64,000 nt of DNA from Ctenosaura bakeri (lineage: Eukaryota; Chordata; Lepidosauria; Squamata; Iguanidae), in NCBI GenBank assembly GCA_948474755.1, contig CAOLHI010000396.1, positions 434,001 to 498,000 of the forward strand. Reading direction: 5' to 3'. The notes under the pieces were generated by a model. The model was not told where the DNA came from and did no database searches. It saw nothing but the letters and a program-made list of their open reading frames with translations. Positions 52,761 to 64,000 of this stretch are shown here, piece after piece. The position numbers and the translations under genes were made by a program. Each line of letters starts with the position of its first letter. Position 1 is the first letter of the stretch.

Positions 52761-52770
52761 GTCAAAATAG
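52761..52770 (+). CDS. NKAIN2: NKAIN2 last coding bases (M-S-K-stop)
   Basis: The exon starts with G, completing the split Met codon (AT from 47122 plus G), then TCA AAA TAG: Ser, Lys, stop. Human NKAIN2 ends in MYMSK as I know it, so phase, residues and stop all fit. The coding part is only 10 bp and would be missed by any ORF search; it is supported by the CTTTTTCAG acceptor and the match of reading frame across two introns. The three exons together encode the last 50 residues of an approximately 208-residue protein. Confidence 0.92.
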
Positions 52771-54400
52771 AAACAACAAAGTCTGGGGTGGGGCTGAAAG
52801 ACCAGTCAAAGATCAGATTCTGGCATGACCTCCTGTGGATTTTAAAAGACTATATGTTCTGATCTATAATAGAAAAAGAATACACAGAGACAGAGGCCTT
52901 GGTTTCTAATAAATATGGACACCATTTCACAAGATCCCTTGTCTCTCAGCTTGGATTTTCCAAGTCCACATACAGAAGATTCAAAAGGAAAAGCAGTGGC
53001 ACCATCTTCTGGCCGCTGTCTACCTTCTTCCCCCAATCTGCTTCTGCCTCTCAGTTATGACATTGTCTCAGCCATTTTGGTTCTTATGGGGGCTCTTTTG
53101 TACTCTGTCTGGAGCTGTGTTTTCTCAGTCAATAACCACTAAACATACTGTTATGACCTGGAAACAAAAGTCAATAGACAGCAAGTTGTTTGCCCTAAAG
53201 GCTGTATAGTATATACTTGCCTTAACCCATCCTAAGTTGCACATCAGAGATATTCGGTGTGAGCATTCTGAAATAACTTCCTTTAGGCTCAACCATGCTG
53301 TTCATTAATTCTAAAATATTTCTGAGGCTGTGTCAAGTGATAGACTACTCTCCAGAAGTACCAGAGTTGGCTGTATAAGAAAACTATCTGATGTCAGAAG
53401 AAAAAGTGCTTTACTGTGAAGCCTCCAGAACACATCTAAATTATTTCTAAAAGAAATGGAGTCATTGAAGAGATGGAAAATGCCAGGAAAAGGAACTCTT
53501 ACAAAACTAATAACTATAAAGGAACAGCAAAAACAGTGCTCCTTAACCCCACTTTTTATTTATGCACTATAGGTGCTTTTATAAATGACTCTTATGTCTT
53601 TTACTGATGACTGAGACATCTGCATATTTCTATCAACAGAGGCCAACTGAATATGTATTAACTATGTTTACTCTTTTATAACTAATTCCAGTTGAAAATC
53701 CTATGTAAGTGAGCTTTTTTAAAAGAAAAACTGCAACATACAAAACCTTTCTTTCTGGATTTTGTTCTGTTTTTAGTTGGGGTGGGAGTAGTTGCGTTGG
53801 TGACATTTTTGAAGATCTTTTTTGTGGTATTTGGGGGATCTGTTGTGTGTTAGAATGTGTATCTTATCTTCCTGTATTATTGTGGCTCAAAAAAAAACTG
53901 TGCTGTTATGTAGTTGGCAAGAAGATGCCTTTGGAAACTTTACTAGTAGGTCAATGTCTTTATGAAATACTCTTGACTCCTAGAAGCGTCTGTTTGTTCT
54001 GAATTTGAGCTGTATATTCAATCACTTCAGTGGCTTTTCATTGGGAAGGAATATTTTGCTCAGGCTTTTTTAGAACTTGAATTGCCCTCATTTCTTTATT
54101 TAAAACTTTCAGATGCATCAGCCTCAGGCACTTGTTGGGCAAAGGTTTGTTTTTGGCAGGGACAAATTGCCTGCCAATTCTCCTTCAAGCAACTTTTTTG
54201 TACACTTGCCCAACTCCTCAGTTCTTTGTGGCCTATAAAATCTATACTCCTCCATAACACTTCTCATTGTCTGTCCCTACATAAATCAGTCTGTTCAACT
54301 CCCCTCCCACCACCCTACTGTTTGATGTCTTTGCATGAATGTAATATGTCACAAAGAATAAATCTAGATGACAACAGAACATATGTTAATTAGAGAAACA
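52771..54400 (+). other. NKAIN2: NKAIN2 3'UTR (end not certain)
   Basis: Sequence after the stop is free of recognised repeats for about 3 kb, as is common for a brain-gene 3'UTR. Candidate poly(A) signals AATAAA lie at 52908-52913 and 54357-54362; another is at 57063-57068. I take the second as the most likely end but cannot decide without transcript data. The 75- and 97-codon open frames inside (52915, 53709) have no support as proteins. Confidence 0.6.
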
Positions 54401-55744
54401 AAAATGCGTATTCCAGATCAAGCAGCATTGGTGCATGGAAGTGGATGTATCTATAATAATGATAACATTCACATTGTACAGTAGACAGCACATAGAAAAT
54501 TCCAAAAACTGTAAATTCTGTGAGATCAAATGCCATAATCTTAAATATTTGCATCGTTGTACCTACACTACTGCTGGCATGATGTCATCAAATGATGTCA
54601 CACTGGTGCAGCTTTTCAACATGCTCCATTATCTTGCTTCTTTCCTGAATCACCATTTTAGGCCAGGACCAAAAGCCACTAGTACTATAAACTTGCAATT
54701 AACTTAACTACCAGTGGGATTTGTCTGGAATATATTGCATGAAAACAGTGTCCTTAACCTTATTTTTCACACTGGCTGTACTTAATGTTACTTGTTTGGG
54801 GTTCTGATCCAGCATTTTCAACTGAAGATATCATTAGAATTAGTCTGCAGCAGATGGCTGAAAGGTCTTGGTCTATATTTAGGTTTGGAGCTACTGGATT
54901 GGCAGACTGATTGATGCTTCAGTGATGTTCTATCCCCACTCAGGAAGAACAGGAAAGCATGTTAGAAAATCAGTAAAACATGAAGATTTCCAGGTCAGGA
55001 TGTTTTAAAATACTGGCTTTTACATATCTGAGACCTCTGGACTGTTGAAAGGGGGTATCTGGAGGAGCCATTGTTTGATCTATACTCACTCTTACTGAAC
55101 ACGTTCAAAGAAATAACTGTATGCCTTTTTCTCTCACTAATAGACTCATATACACACTCGGGAATAACATCCAGCTTGCTTTTCATCTTTATTAGCAAAC
55201 GTGAGACTTGTGGTGCAGTTTAGAACAGTTCTATATGAGCTAACTAACTTGTGGCATTTCATGAGCCCATGCTTTGCTCCCTTTTGAATGACTATGTCAT
55301 TCTACTACCTCTGCATCCCATGCCTGGACATTAGGAAACAGCTATCCTATTGCCACTGCTGCAAATCATAAAAGGGATCTTTCCTAGAATGTATCATCTT
55401 GCTACAAATAGCCTGCTCAGTTTGTATGTGGGGAGGAGTGGTGGGAAGAAGACTCCAGGCAGTATAGAATGAAAAGAGGGAAGTACAATCCCATATTTTT
55501 GTGCCCATTCATGACTATTGCCAGATCTGTGTGAATGTTTATAATCATCTAAGAATCAAGGACGTCCACAAATGGTGTAGGATCCTTATGCTGACTTAGA
55601 GCCAAATGTCCAAGAAACCAGGCTTGCTTAGCTAACTAGGATTACCACTGAGTGCTAGCTGCTTTTCAGTGGCACAGTCACCCTTCATGGCATAGCTAGT
55701 AAGTCTTAAAAAGCAGCCTAAGTAGGAAAGTGAAGAGAACAAGT
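54401..55744. other. 3'UTR extension or intergenic, nothing recognised
   Basis: Low-repeat sequence that may still be transcribed if the distal poly(A) site at 57063 is used. Confidence 0.4.
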
Positions 55745-55855
55745 CTCTCTACTTGAAGGTGGCCTGTGGCACCTTAAAGTTTAACATGTTTGATTTTGCC
55801 TGAGTTTTTGTGGACTGTAGTCTACTTCACCAGGTGCATCATGTTCATTTTTAAA
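55745..55855. repeat. Reptile dispersed-repeat fragment (class unknown)
   Basis: AAGGTGGCCTGTGGCACCTTAAAG...TTTTTGTGGACTGTAGTCTACTTCACCAGGTGCAT is a phrase I know as widespread in turtle and squamate DNA. I cannot assign its class from this piece. Confidence 0.45.
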
Positions 55856-55961
55856 ATGCCACAGCATTCTTTATTTGTGAGTTGGAACAGGGACAGAGTA
55901 TCAAAGTCTTTCCCCCAGTCTGCATATATGTGAATTGCAGATTCCCCTTTTTTTTAACTTA

Positions 55962-56080
55962 GAGGTGGGATTTTGCAGCCCTTCAGATGTCATTGAATTT
56001 CCAGCAGCCTTAGCCAGCATAGCCACTGGTGAAGAATTCTGGGAATTTACAGTGCAACAACATCTGCAGAACCACATGAT
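55962..56080. repeat. Palindromic repeat, family C-like
   Basis: CAGCCCTTCAGATGTCATTGAATTTCCAGC at the left faces CTGGGAATTTACAGTGCAACAACATCTGCAG at the right, around a CAGCCTTAGCCAGCATAGCC core. Non-coding foldback. Confidence 0.68.
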
Positions 56081-56175
56081 TTCCACTCTTGACTGAATGG
56101 TACTGTTAGGAATTGAAAAAGTTGAGAGATTTGAGTTAGTGAACTTTAGAGAATTCTACCCATCCTCAAATCGGA

Positions 56176-56397
56176 GGGCCATTCACATTACACAATTATA
56201 ACATTATTATTCTATTTTAACTGTGGTTTCATCCTATGGATTCCTAGGATTTGCAGTTTAGGAAGGGGTGGTTAGAATTCTCAGCCAGAGAGCTCTAGTG
56301 TCTCACCAAACTATAAGCCTCAGTATTCCAGAGGATGGAACCATGACAGTTAACGTGAGATATTAGCACTATAGCTGCATAGTGCAGAAGGGCTCCA
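56176..56397. mobile_element. Palindromic MITE, family A (most diverged full copy)
   Basis: GGGCCATTCACATTACACAATTATAAC at the left, CAGCCAGAGAGCTCTAG in the centre, TAGCACTATAGCTGCATAGTGCAGAAGGGCT at the right. Confidence 0.75.
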
Positions 56398-57627
56398 GGT
56401 TAGACAAAAGGGATATATGTGGGTTGCTACTGCCTAAGGTGAGAAGAGAAAGTCACTAAAGAATGTGTCAGCTACCCTTCTATAACAAACTTGCTGGAAA
56501 TGAAATGGCTTGTAGTGTTGCTGGGATCAAAAGAGGAGAGGCACACACGAGTCCATTACAGTCTCTCTTCCCCCATTACAAGAGCGCTGGGTAACTATGA
56601 AAACTGAGAATTTTGAGACATTATGCTAAGAACTCTATGTGGATAATGTGGCAATCCCGCCATATATACAGAAATAATATACATTTAATAATAGGCCCTC
56701 ATACTTGCTTAGATTGCAGCTAAATCACCAACACCAAAATAATTTCAGGACTGTCAACTACTACAGTGAACAAATGAGTGGACACATCTGCTATGGAAAG
56801 AGTTTTAGAGCACAGTAGTGTGAGAATATCTGAAAATGCTGTTGTTGAATTGTACAGCTGTATCCTCCTCAAAATCCAGTGAAGAATGTTATTTTTCTAG
56901 ACTGGGCTTTTTTTTTGTGGTTGTTATAAATCCAAATATTCAGAAGGCAAGTGTTAACAATCCAAATGTCTCTTTTTGTTATAGTCATTTGTTAATTCTG
57001 AATGTATTTTTAACAGAAGGTGAATTTTTTTTGACTAACTAGTGTAATTTGCATTTAAAAAAAATAAATGGGAAAATACAGGTTTCCAAGTTTTTCATGA
57101 CCCCCTCCCCCATTGTCTTTCATAAGTTTCCTGGGTACAACTATCAGAGGAGCAAAAATACAAGAAAGGAACAAACCTATTATATTTACATGGAGGCAAT
57201 TTTGAGCTGAGCTCCACACAGATGTGTCAGCACAGAACAGAAATTGCCAGGTCATGACATCATTTTAACTCAGTCATAGGTAACTTGGTATTTTCATTAT
57301 CTACTGACACTAAAAGGCTTCTTTTAACAGGCTGACTGTAATAGACTCACTGCCATTTAAAATATGCCTTTTTTATTATTTTGTCCTCTCGTCTGTGAAG
57401 TTAAACCTTGGATAGGTTACCAGTAGCCAATCTCAATGGCTGAGATCCTATTATAGCACTGGTGGAGCATATGTACCCTGGAAGGCAAAGGCTGCTCCTT
57501 TCTCTGACCATGCAGTATAAGTGGATAGCTCTTAGGTGCATCCCTGCAGCCAACCAGTGGGCAGGATGGGAGCTGCTCCCCCTACAACTAGTCAGTGGGC
57601 AAAGGTACAGAGCTAGGCCTAAGCACC
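56398..57627. other. Downstream of NKAIN2, nothing recognised
   Basis: Contains a possible distal AATAAA at 57063. No gene supported. Confidence 0.4.
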
Positions 57628-58649
57628 TGTTACCCTGATTTCTGGGGGTCCTTTGGGGAACCTCGATGTGCACCATGTAAGGAAGGGTGGGGAACTTAAA
57701 GGAGCACAAGCTGTAGCAATATGAGAGGCAGGGTAACCTAGCAAGGTCTTTTTACCCAGTTTTTACAGGGTCAGGCCAAGCCAAAAACCAGACAAATGTA
57801 TCAAATAAATGATTTTATTGAATGAAAATGTTCTCATGCACCAACACAGTCACTCACTCACTCACACGAGACCTGTTAAGAAGCCAAAGAGTGGAAAAAT
57901 GCATAGGGGATATAGAAAGGGATTGTAGATTGGGTAGTACTGCACCTTTCCTGAAGTCCTTGGTCCGGGAAACAGCAAGCAAAATGGAACTCAGCAAAGA
58001 AATGGCTGAGAGGGTTACTCAACTAACAGAGTGACGGTCTGCTAGCGTGGCAGGGAGTTCTCCTGAGAAATTCTCAAAAACTTGGAATACTTGTAGGGCA
58101 AAATGTACCTTGAGGGCAAATCCTCTCCCGGGAAGAGCAACAGGCATCACAAAGGAAAGGAAGCTCCACAATGACAACTCGTTTTGCATGATGGCTTTAT
58201 GGTGTGTTGCCAATATTTCAGGATCTTTGGTTGCAATGGGTTGTAGTGTAAATGTATGTAGATGGTCCTTGCCTGGTATGATTTTTCCAGCACAAGTGCT
58301 CAACTTGAGGAAAACATGCTAATCCCCTCAGGTCGGCTCCTCTGTGGCTGAGGACCCTTTGTTTAACGTGGATTTGCACAGCTTGAGGTCTCCTTGGGCT
58401 ACATGACTGGGGATTTTACTGGCCTGACCTAGTTCTCAGTTGTTCAACCATTTTTGCCTATGTGCTTATCTGGGCAACCTCTCTGACGTGGTGGATCACA
58501 TTTGATATTAAAAATTGTAGACCCCGGGATAGGGTATGCCAGTAAGGTAACAAACCTTCCAGCTGCTGAGGGAAAGCCATTGTGCAAAGAGGTTCCTTGC
58601 ACAATGTGTCACAAAGTTCTTATCTTGGTGTAACCCCCAGTTCATAACA
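57628..58649 (-). mobile_element. 1-kb LTR-like element (solo LTR candidate), copy 2
   Basis: Starts TGTTACCCTGATTTC and ends GTTCATAACA; 1,022 bp compared with 1,002 bp for 19061-20062. Shared internal landmarks include GAGAGGCAGGGTAAC, GGTC(A/T)AG-type sequence and a TTTTATT block (minus-strand AATAAA). No target duplication is evident. Confidence 0.55.
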
Positions 58650-59682
58650 GTTTAGATAACCAAGATGATTCCAGCTATAGTTAAGCACTGCATTAACTAG
58701 TCTCTATTACAGTTGGTACTGTTAACCTCAAAGAATACTTTAGTCCAATGATTGGAATCATTTTTCTTAACATCTGAAGCTGTGAATAATAGTTAGAAAT
58801 ACATCAAGGCCAACTGAGGATGTGCTTGTTAAGATCTTGTACTATCTTTAGACTAAAGATGTGAACCCAATTTCCACAGGAAGGACTGAAGACAGTGGCT
58901 GGTGCTTTTACATGGTCAGCCTTGAGCTGTTCACATGTTAGCAATAATCCCGATTAGCTTCCACACACAACCAACCAAAGAAGATAAGAACCACCAACTT
59001 GGGTGAGATCAATGATCTCTTTCTCTTCACGCTGTGGCTAACCAGTTGGCTATGAGAAGTCAATCAGTGAGTGCAACTCATCTCATTTTCTCCAAAAACT
59101 GATATACAGAAGCATACTGCTGCTGATACTGGAGAGGACATTTTGCCTAGAGCAAAGGATAAGCAGGCAGTCCTTCATCCCTATTCCATCTTCAGAAGCC
59201 TGACTGAACAAGTAGCTGAACCTTCACCTCCTTGGTGGATGAAGTAGTATTTGGGGCTATGAAAGAAGGCAACTATATGCTAGCTTACAGGATCTAGAGC
59301 AGGTTACATAGCACCCATGTATGGTCTCTAACATTTCGCCACTGACCTCCAGCATTTGAGGCATGATAATCTACCTAATGAAAAGACCACACACCTTCCT
59401 TTGACACTGCATGCACACGCACACCTCACCTGCTGCTATTAGCATAGTACCACAAAAGCACCTAAGTATTTAATGATTTCAATGTCTTGATCAATAAAAA
59501 AAAAATCCTGCAGATAATATTCCAGTCACTCCAAGTGTCTCTATTTATCATCAGCTGTCTGTATTTTCTAGTCTATAAAATAAAATAGTCTGTATTTTCT
59601 CTCCTTGGAAAATCACTATCCCCATTTCTGCCTTTGGCTTATATTTTATCAGTGTCAGTTTCTAGTGTGGTCATTTTTCAGA
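58650..59682. other. Intergenic, nothing recognised
   Basis: No supported feature. Confidence 0.4.
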
Positions 59683-59925
59683 GTTCTATCCTTGAGGCAG
59701 AATGGGGTTCTCCAGAAGTGGAATCTCAGAGTGACAAATGGATACATCATGTTTCTTGCACTGGCAGCTGGTGACTTCCATGTCAGTCGGGGCTGTGAAT
59801 CCACTCCAGGTGTTGGTCTGAATTTTAAATTTTAAAAGAATTTTAAAAGAGCTATTGAAAGAGCCAAGCATAGGGGTCAGAACCTTGGATAGCTCTTTTG
59901 AACTCTGGTCTAAAACCTGAGCATC
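59683..59925. repeat. Dispersed repeat E, copy 1 (class unknown)
   Basis: 'CTGGCAGCTGGTGACTTCC', 'ATGTCAGTCGGGGCTGTGAA' and 'GAGCTATTGAAAGAGCC' parallel 'GTGGCAGTTAGTGGCTTCC', 'ATGTCATTGGAGCAATGAAT' and 'GAGTTATCCAAATTGCTGAACC' at 60862-60960. Confidence 0.4.
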
Positions 59926-60069
59926 ACTGCTCAGACAAGCTGCCCCTGATTTCTTGCACACATGTATATAAATACATGCACATAAGCATTCAGACACCAT
60001 GTAATTCACAACCACCCATTTCACATACAGTAGCTCAGGTCTGTTTTATACTGATCATCAGAGCCTGGA

Positions 60070-60156
60070 AAAGTTACCTTTTGGACTTCCACTCCTGGAA
60101 TAGCCATGCTAGCAGGGAGATTCTAGGACTTATACTCCAATACAGTAACCTTTGCA
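60070..60156. repeat. Short palindromic repeat, family C
   Basis: AAAGTTACCTTTTGGACTTCC at the left; TAGGACTTATACTCC and AGTAACCTTTGC at the right. Same start as the copy at 24103. Confidence 0.55.
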
Positions 60157-60299
60157 AGCTGTGCTGTTGACAAAATACATAGGACAATTTTTTTTTTTTT
60201 TAGTACACCTTTTACCCTGACAATTATCTCTCACTTGATTTTTAAATAGGATACTGAAGAATAAACACAGCATAGCAGCTGAAACACAGAACTATGATA

Positions 60300-61030
60300 T
60301 GTGGGGGTGTTACAGAAGTTGTGGACATGGGCAAAAGTGCACAAGGCATATGATGCAAATTGGGAAATATAGCACATCAGTACTGATTCACTTCAGTCCC
60401 ATTGCATACCAGTCTGTTTGCAGGTTGTACTATGAATTACACAACAGCAGGATATGCACGATGCTCATCTCCGAAATTCTTTTTTCGCCACAGACAAAAG
60501 TCCACTTACAAGTGGACAACACCCCAACAAGATTCCCATGATTGCCCTTATTTCCATCTACAAACTGTATGTTATGTCATACAGGTTGTGTCCACACAAA
60601 AGATCTTTTCCCCTTCTCTATCCTGGTTGCACCATTCAGTGCCTTTTCCCTACAATTCCAATAATGTTTGCACTGGTTCCCTACAGAAATGTGGCAGAAA
60701 AATTTGCACAACCTTTCTTTCTCTTGCTTTCTGTGTATTCAGTCTGAACACCAATGGGGCATTCACACTGTGCTATGGACACACAAATACGGAACAACTA
60801 TACTACATAAAAAACTTCAGAGAAAGGTTTTATATGACTTCAACAGTCCTCAGGGAGGATTCTTTTCTAGTGGCAGTTAGTGGCTTCCATGTCATTGGAG
60901 CAATGAATGTGCTATGGGTTTTAGATCAAGTTTCCAATGAGTTATCCAAATTGCTGAACCTGTTTGGGGATTAGGATTTATTACCTTGAATAGGTCCTTT
61001 AAATTTCAGAGTAAAACCTTGAGTGGAATC
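60300..61030. repeat. Dispersed repeat E, copy 2, with a chance 190-codon frame
   Basis: The end (60850-61015) resembles 59683-59925. A plus-strand frame of 190 codons (60402-60974) spans the region, but it shows no motif I recognise, has the composition of translated non-coding DNA (many Cys, Tyr, His, Thr), and overlaps two other open frames on the same strand. I do not call it a gene. Confidence 0.35.
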
Positions 61031-62040
61031 ATTGCCCCCTTTATACAGGAGACAATTCATGTATTCACAGACTTTGTCATCAAATGACAACATGCATTTA
61101 TGATTCAACCTACAGGTATGGGGGGAAATGCACGCAAACATACGTATACATTGTCATTACACTAAAGGACTGTGTATAGGCAGGACTCTTGAGTCTGCAA
61201 GGAGAGCTCTCTTGAAAGATATATTGTGATGATTGAAACCAGAAAATTTGATTCAGCATGTAAATTCTGTGGAAATGATCTCCAGCATAGTATTTGTATC
61301 ATATGAGCTAAAGTGAACAAAACTGGGAAATAAAATGATGCAATTGAAATGGAATTACCATGATGATGATTATTATTAGCTCACCCTCATAGTACCTTCA
61401 GACAAGAAGAAAGAAAAGCAACAGCATGAACGGATTGAGTTAAGTTAACATTCTGGGAGAATGTGGTCTACATTTGAAAATATATTGCCCAGTTAACATC
61501 CTAAAACTTCCAAATGTATCCATATCAGATCACACCACTAAATCTGAAACTCAGATTTATTTATTTTTTAAAAAAGTCTTTCATGGGCTTTAATAGTTCA
61601 ATTAAAAATATATAAAATTATTCTACAAATTAAGCTCTAGAATGAAGCAAACCTCCAGCCTAAGTAGTCCCACTGCCAATGTTGATATAGTATTCAAGAA
61701 ACAGAAACAAATGCAAATGAAAAATTTATAGTTTAATGCACTGTGGAATTTGTCTATGTGACAATGAAGTCTCTAGTACAGATTGGCTAAACTGGCTCAA
61801 TGTCTTGGAATTTTATGACTAACTCAGCCTTCCATAGCATGTGATTCTTCATGCAGTGTTCTGGTCGTATGCTATGACTGGTGGCTTCTGAGGGTTTGAT
61901 AAACCATATTTTGCCACTGTGGGGGACTGCAATGGTAGGGGAGTTATCAAGCACACCATAGGCTACATGGCTGGTGGAACATTCAGCAATTCAGAACATT
62001 TCTATAGCAGATTTCAGCAAGGACTGCTAGTCACAAATAT
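61031..62040. other. Intergenic, nothing recognised
   Basis: No supported feature. Confidence 0.4.
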
Positions 62041-62070
62041 TATCATCATCATCACCATCATCATCATCAT
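62041..62070. repeat. (ATC)n microsatellite
   Basis: Ten ATC-type units with one ACC interruption; abuts the L2-like repeat at its right. Confidence 0.9.
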
Positions 62071-62680
62071 TTCTTATTTGCCTCTCCCTGTGGATCAAGG
62101 TGGAAAACAACAACAAGTAACATACAACATCAGTTAAAGAGCACCTAAACCAATACATATTAAAATCCATCAATAAATACTTCAAAAACAATAAATTAAA
62201 AATAATCCAGATAGGCATGCAGGAAGAAACTGGTCTTTATTACTGATTTAAATGCAGACAGCTGACAAGTCTCTTCCAGCAAGTCATTTCACAATCTGAG
62301 GTGGACAAAGAAATTGTCCTCTGAGTAACAGCCAGCTGGTTTTAGCTGACTGAAGTAGATGTCACTCAAAGGACCTATATATATATAGGGCAGATTATGT
62401 GAGAGAAGGTGATCTTGTAGGTAACCTGGACTCAAACCAAGTAGCGCTTTAAAGGTAATAACTGATGCTTTGTACTTTGCCTGGAAACTAATTGGCAGCC
62501 AGTAGAATGATTTAATACTGGTATAATATGGTCCCTCCTAGATGCACCAGAAACCAGTTTGGCTGCCATGTTCTGAACTAATTGATGTTTCCAAACTTGG
62601 TACAGAGGTAGCCCAATGTATAGCACATTGCAGAGGTCCAGCCTTAATGGACAGAAATTGCCATGTAAGGTAGAGGCCTT
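62071..62680 (-). mobile_element. L2-like LINE 3' fragment (antisense)
   Basis: CTTATTTGCCTCTCCCTGTGGATCAAGGTGGAAAAC, an A-rich block, then 'AACCTGGACTCAAACCAAGTAG', 'GCTTTAAAGGTAATAACTGATGC', 'AATTGGCAGCCAGTAGAATG' and 'GTAGCCCAATGTATAGCACATTGCAG'. This phrase series is a common reptile LINE-derived repeat. Simple-repeat tail at the left edge gives the orientation. Shares its first part with 20930-21400. Confidence 0.6.
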
Positions 62681-64000
62681 TCACATTAAGGATGAGATCC
62701 TACATGATCAAGCAGAATGTAAGAGTTCTCTGTGCAGGACCCCACTGCGTCTCCCCTGTCACCATGCCCAGGACTCCCCATGTAGCTGTGACAGCCTCTC
62801 CCTTGCAGAGATTTTAATGCTGATGGAGAACAAAGGGGCTCAGAGAAGCATCTGACTATGTTTCCATAGCCAGATGCAGACTGAAGATATCTCCCTCCAA
62901 GATTCTCTGGGTTTCTCCAGAAGTCTCAGTGGATAATGTCACTGGTCATAGCCAATTCCCCAGTTTCCCTTCCCTCTCTATCAGCAACAGAATGGCTATG
63001 GGACCTATCACAGAGTAACTGTGGACAAGGGGACAACTTTGGCCATTGCAGGGAGTGAAAGAGAATCCCAAACTTTGCAATGATTTTAAAAAGATATGCA
63101 CAGGCATAAGATGGAGTTACACCTGTCTATGCCACTAATAAGATGCCAGCCTGTGTGGGAAGAAGCATGCACTGCCATGGAAAGGGAAGAGCTGGAAACA
63201 AGATGTCTCAGAAAGGGTGCTGAAGAGGTGGTAAAGTTCAAGTTCATGTTGCTGAGAAACAAGAGACTAAGGACCAAACAATATAAAGTGTTATTCACCC
63301 CTTCCTGGCTGCTACGTGTCCCTGCAGGTGCTGTTTCCTTTACTTGGCACCTATACATATAGGGTTGCAATTTCACCAGGTCTAATCCATATTCTTCATC
63401 TCATGGCCTGCACCTGTATTTTTTACCAGAATAAATATGGTCAGTTCAAGCATTCTTTTCTGAAAACCTATCAGTATGTTTAGGTGAGCCCAAGTGGAGA
63501 CCTAAAGTCAAGGCCATTAGCTTGAGCCCTAATGAAACTACAGGAAAGATAAACACAACATGGAGTCAAGGAAGAGCATTCTCTGACTTACCAAGGAGTG
63601 CCATTTGTGGGTTGCAATGTGGCAGAGCAAAGTTAGGACTATTTTCCTTACTGGTGGACCCTTTTTCCTCATAGAAATCTGCAATTTCCTGGGCTCTGGA
63701 GAAAGTTGGGAAAACCTGCTAATCAGTGTCTTCCTATTGGCTTGTGGGTAGGACTGGAGAGCTAAAACAGATGTTTGAATCCAGTCTGCAGACTGGATGA
63801 GACCATCTAGTCTCCTGCACTTCTCTCAACAGTCATCACAGAGCTTTGTTTCCACTCTCCCTCTCTTATATTCATATTCATGGCATATGTGAATCTTGAT
63901 AGTATGTTTAAATTTTTTCAAAACTTTGGGCAGCTTTTAAGAATAGGTACCAGATCCAGCTGGGGTTAGATGAAGTATGGGTGGCTTGCTTCATCTACCC
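62681..64000. other. Intergenic, nothing recognised
   Basis: No exon, repeat family or RNA gene I can support up to the window end. Confidence 0.4.

Noticed and set aside
52915..53142. 75-codon frame in the 3'UTR with one hydrophobic segment near its end
   Set aside because: Located after the NKAIN2 stop; the hydrophobic stretch is short and there is no support for translation.
60402..60974. 190-codon plus-strand frame downstream of NKAIN2
   Set aside because: Composition typical of translated non-coding DNA, overlaps two other frames on the same strand and a dispersed repeat. Mentioned in findings only as something to test.

Overview
The window is vertebrate nuclear DNA, most likely from a squamate reptile. 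The evidence is its mix of repeats: CR1 LINEs with an (ATTCTATG)-type 3' end, a BovB/RTE LINE, the ORF2 end of an L1, tRNA-derived SINEs whose 3' tail resembles the BovB tail, several short DNA-transposon families and many microsatellites. I saw no bacterial, plasmid or phage features, CRISPR array, or rRNA/tRNA gene.

Only one host gene can be supported. Three plus-strand exons encode the C-terminal 50 residues and stop codon of NKAIN2 (sodium/potassium-transporting ATPase-interacting protein 2). They lie at 8506-8566, 47041-47122 and 52761-52770, with the 3'UTR following. All junctions have AG/GT borders and the phases agree. The introns between them are 38,474 and 5,638 bp. Positions 1-8505 belong to the preceding intron, and sequence beyond the 3'UTR (roughly 54.4 kb or 57.1 kb onward, depending on the poly(A) site) is downstream intergenic DNA. 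The first four-fifths of the protein lies upstream of the window.

Region by region. 1-8.5 kb: antisense L1 end, CR1 and L2-like fragments, a palindromic MITE and a Tigger-like MITE. 8.6-31 kb: large intron with SINEs, a 308-bp foldback element, an AT-rich degenerate repeat, a GC-rich terminal-inverted-repeat element, a 1-kb LTR-like element and two further Tigger-like MITEs. 31.4-40.8 kb: LINE cluster. It holds a CR1 with most of its reverse transcriptase open, an older CR1 split by a BovB that itself carries a MITE, and a second CR1 in opposite orientation. 41-52.7 kb: mostly unassigned intron, a second GC-rich element, and the two final NKAIN2 introns and exons. 52.8-64 kb: 3'UTR, then intergenic DNA with a second 1-kb LTR-like element and L2-like repeats.

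I did not find a new multi-gene system. The most informative signals are the exon reconstruction, the three-level nested insertion, the rearranged CR1 reading frame, and the families of small inverted-repeat elements that recur across the window. Almost all listed ORFs without a named product are chance frames in repeats, introns or UTR.
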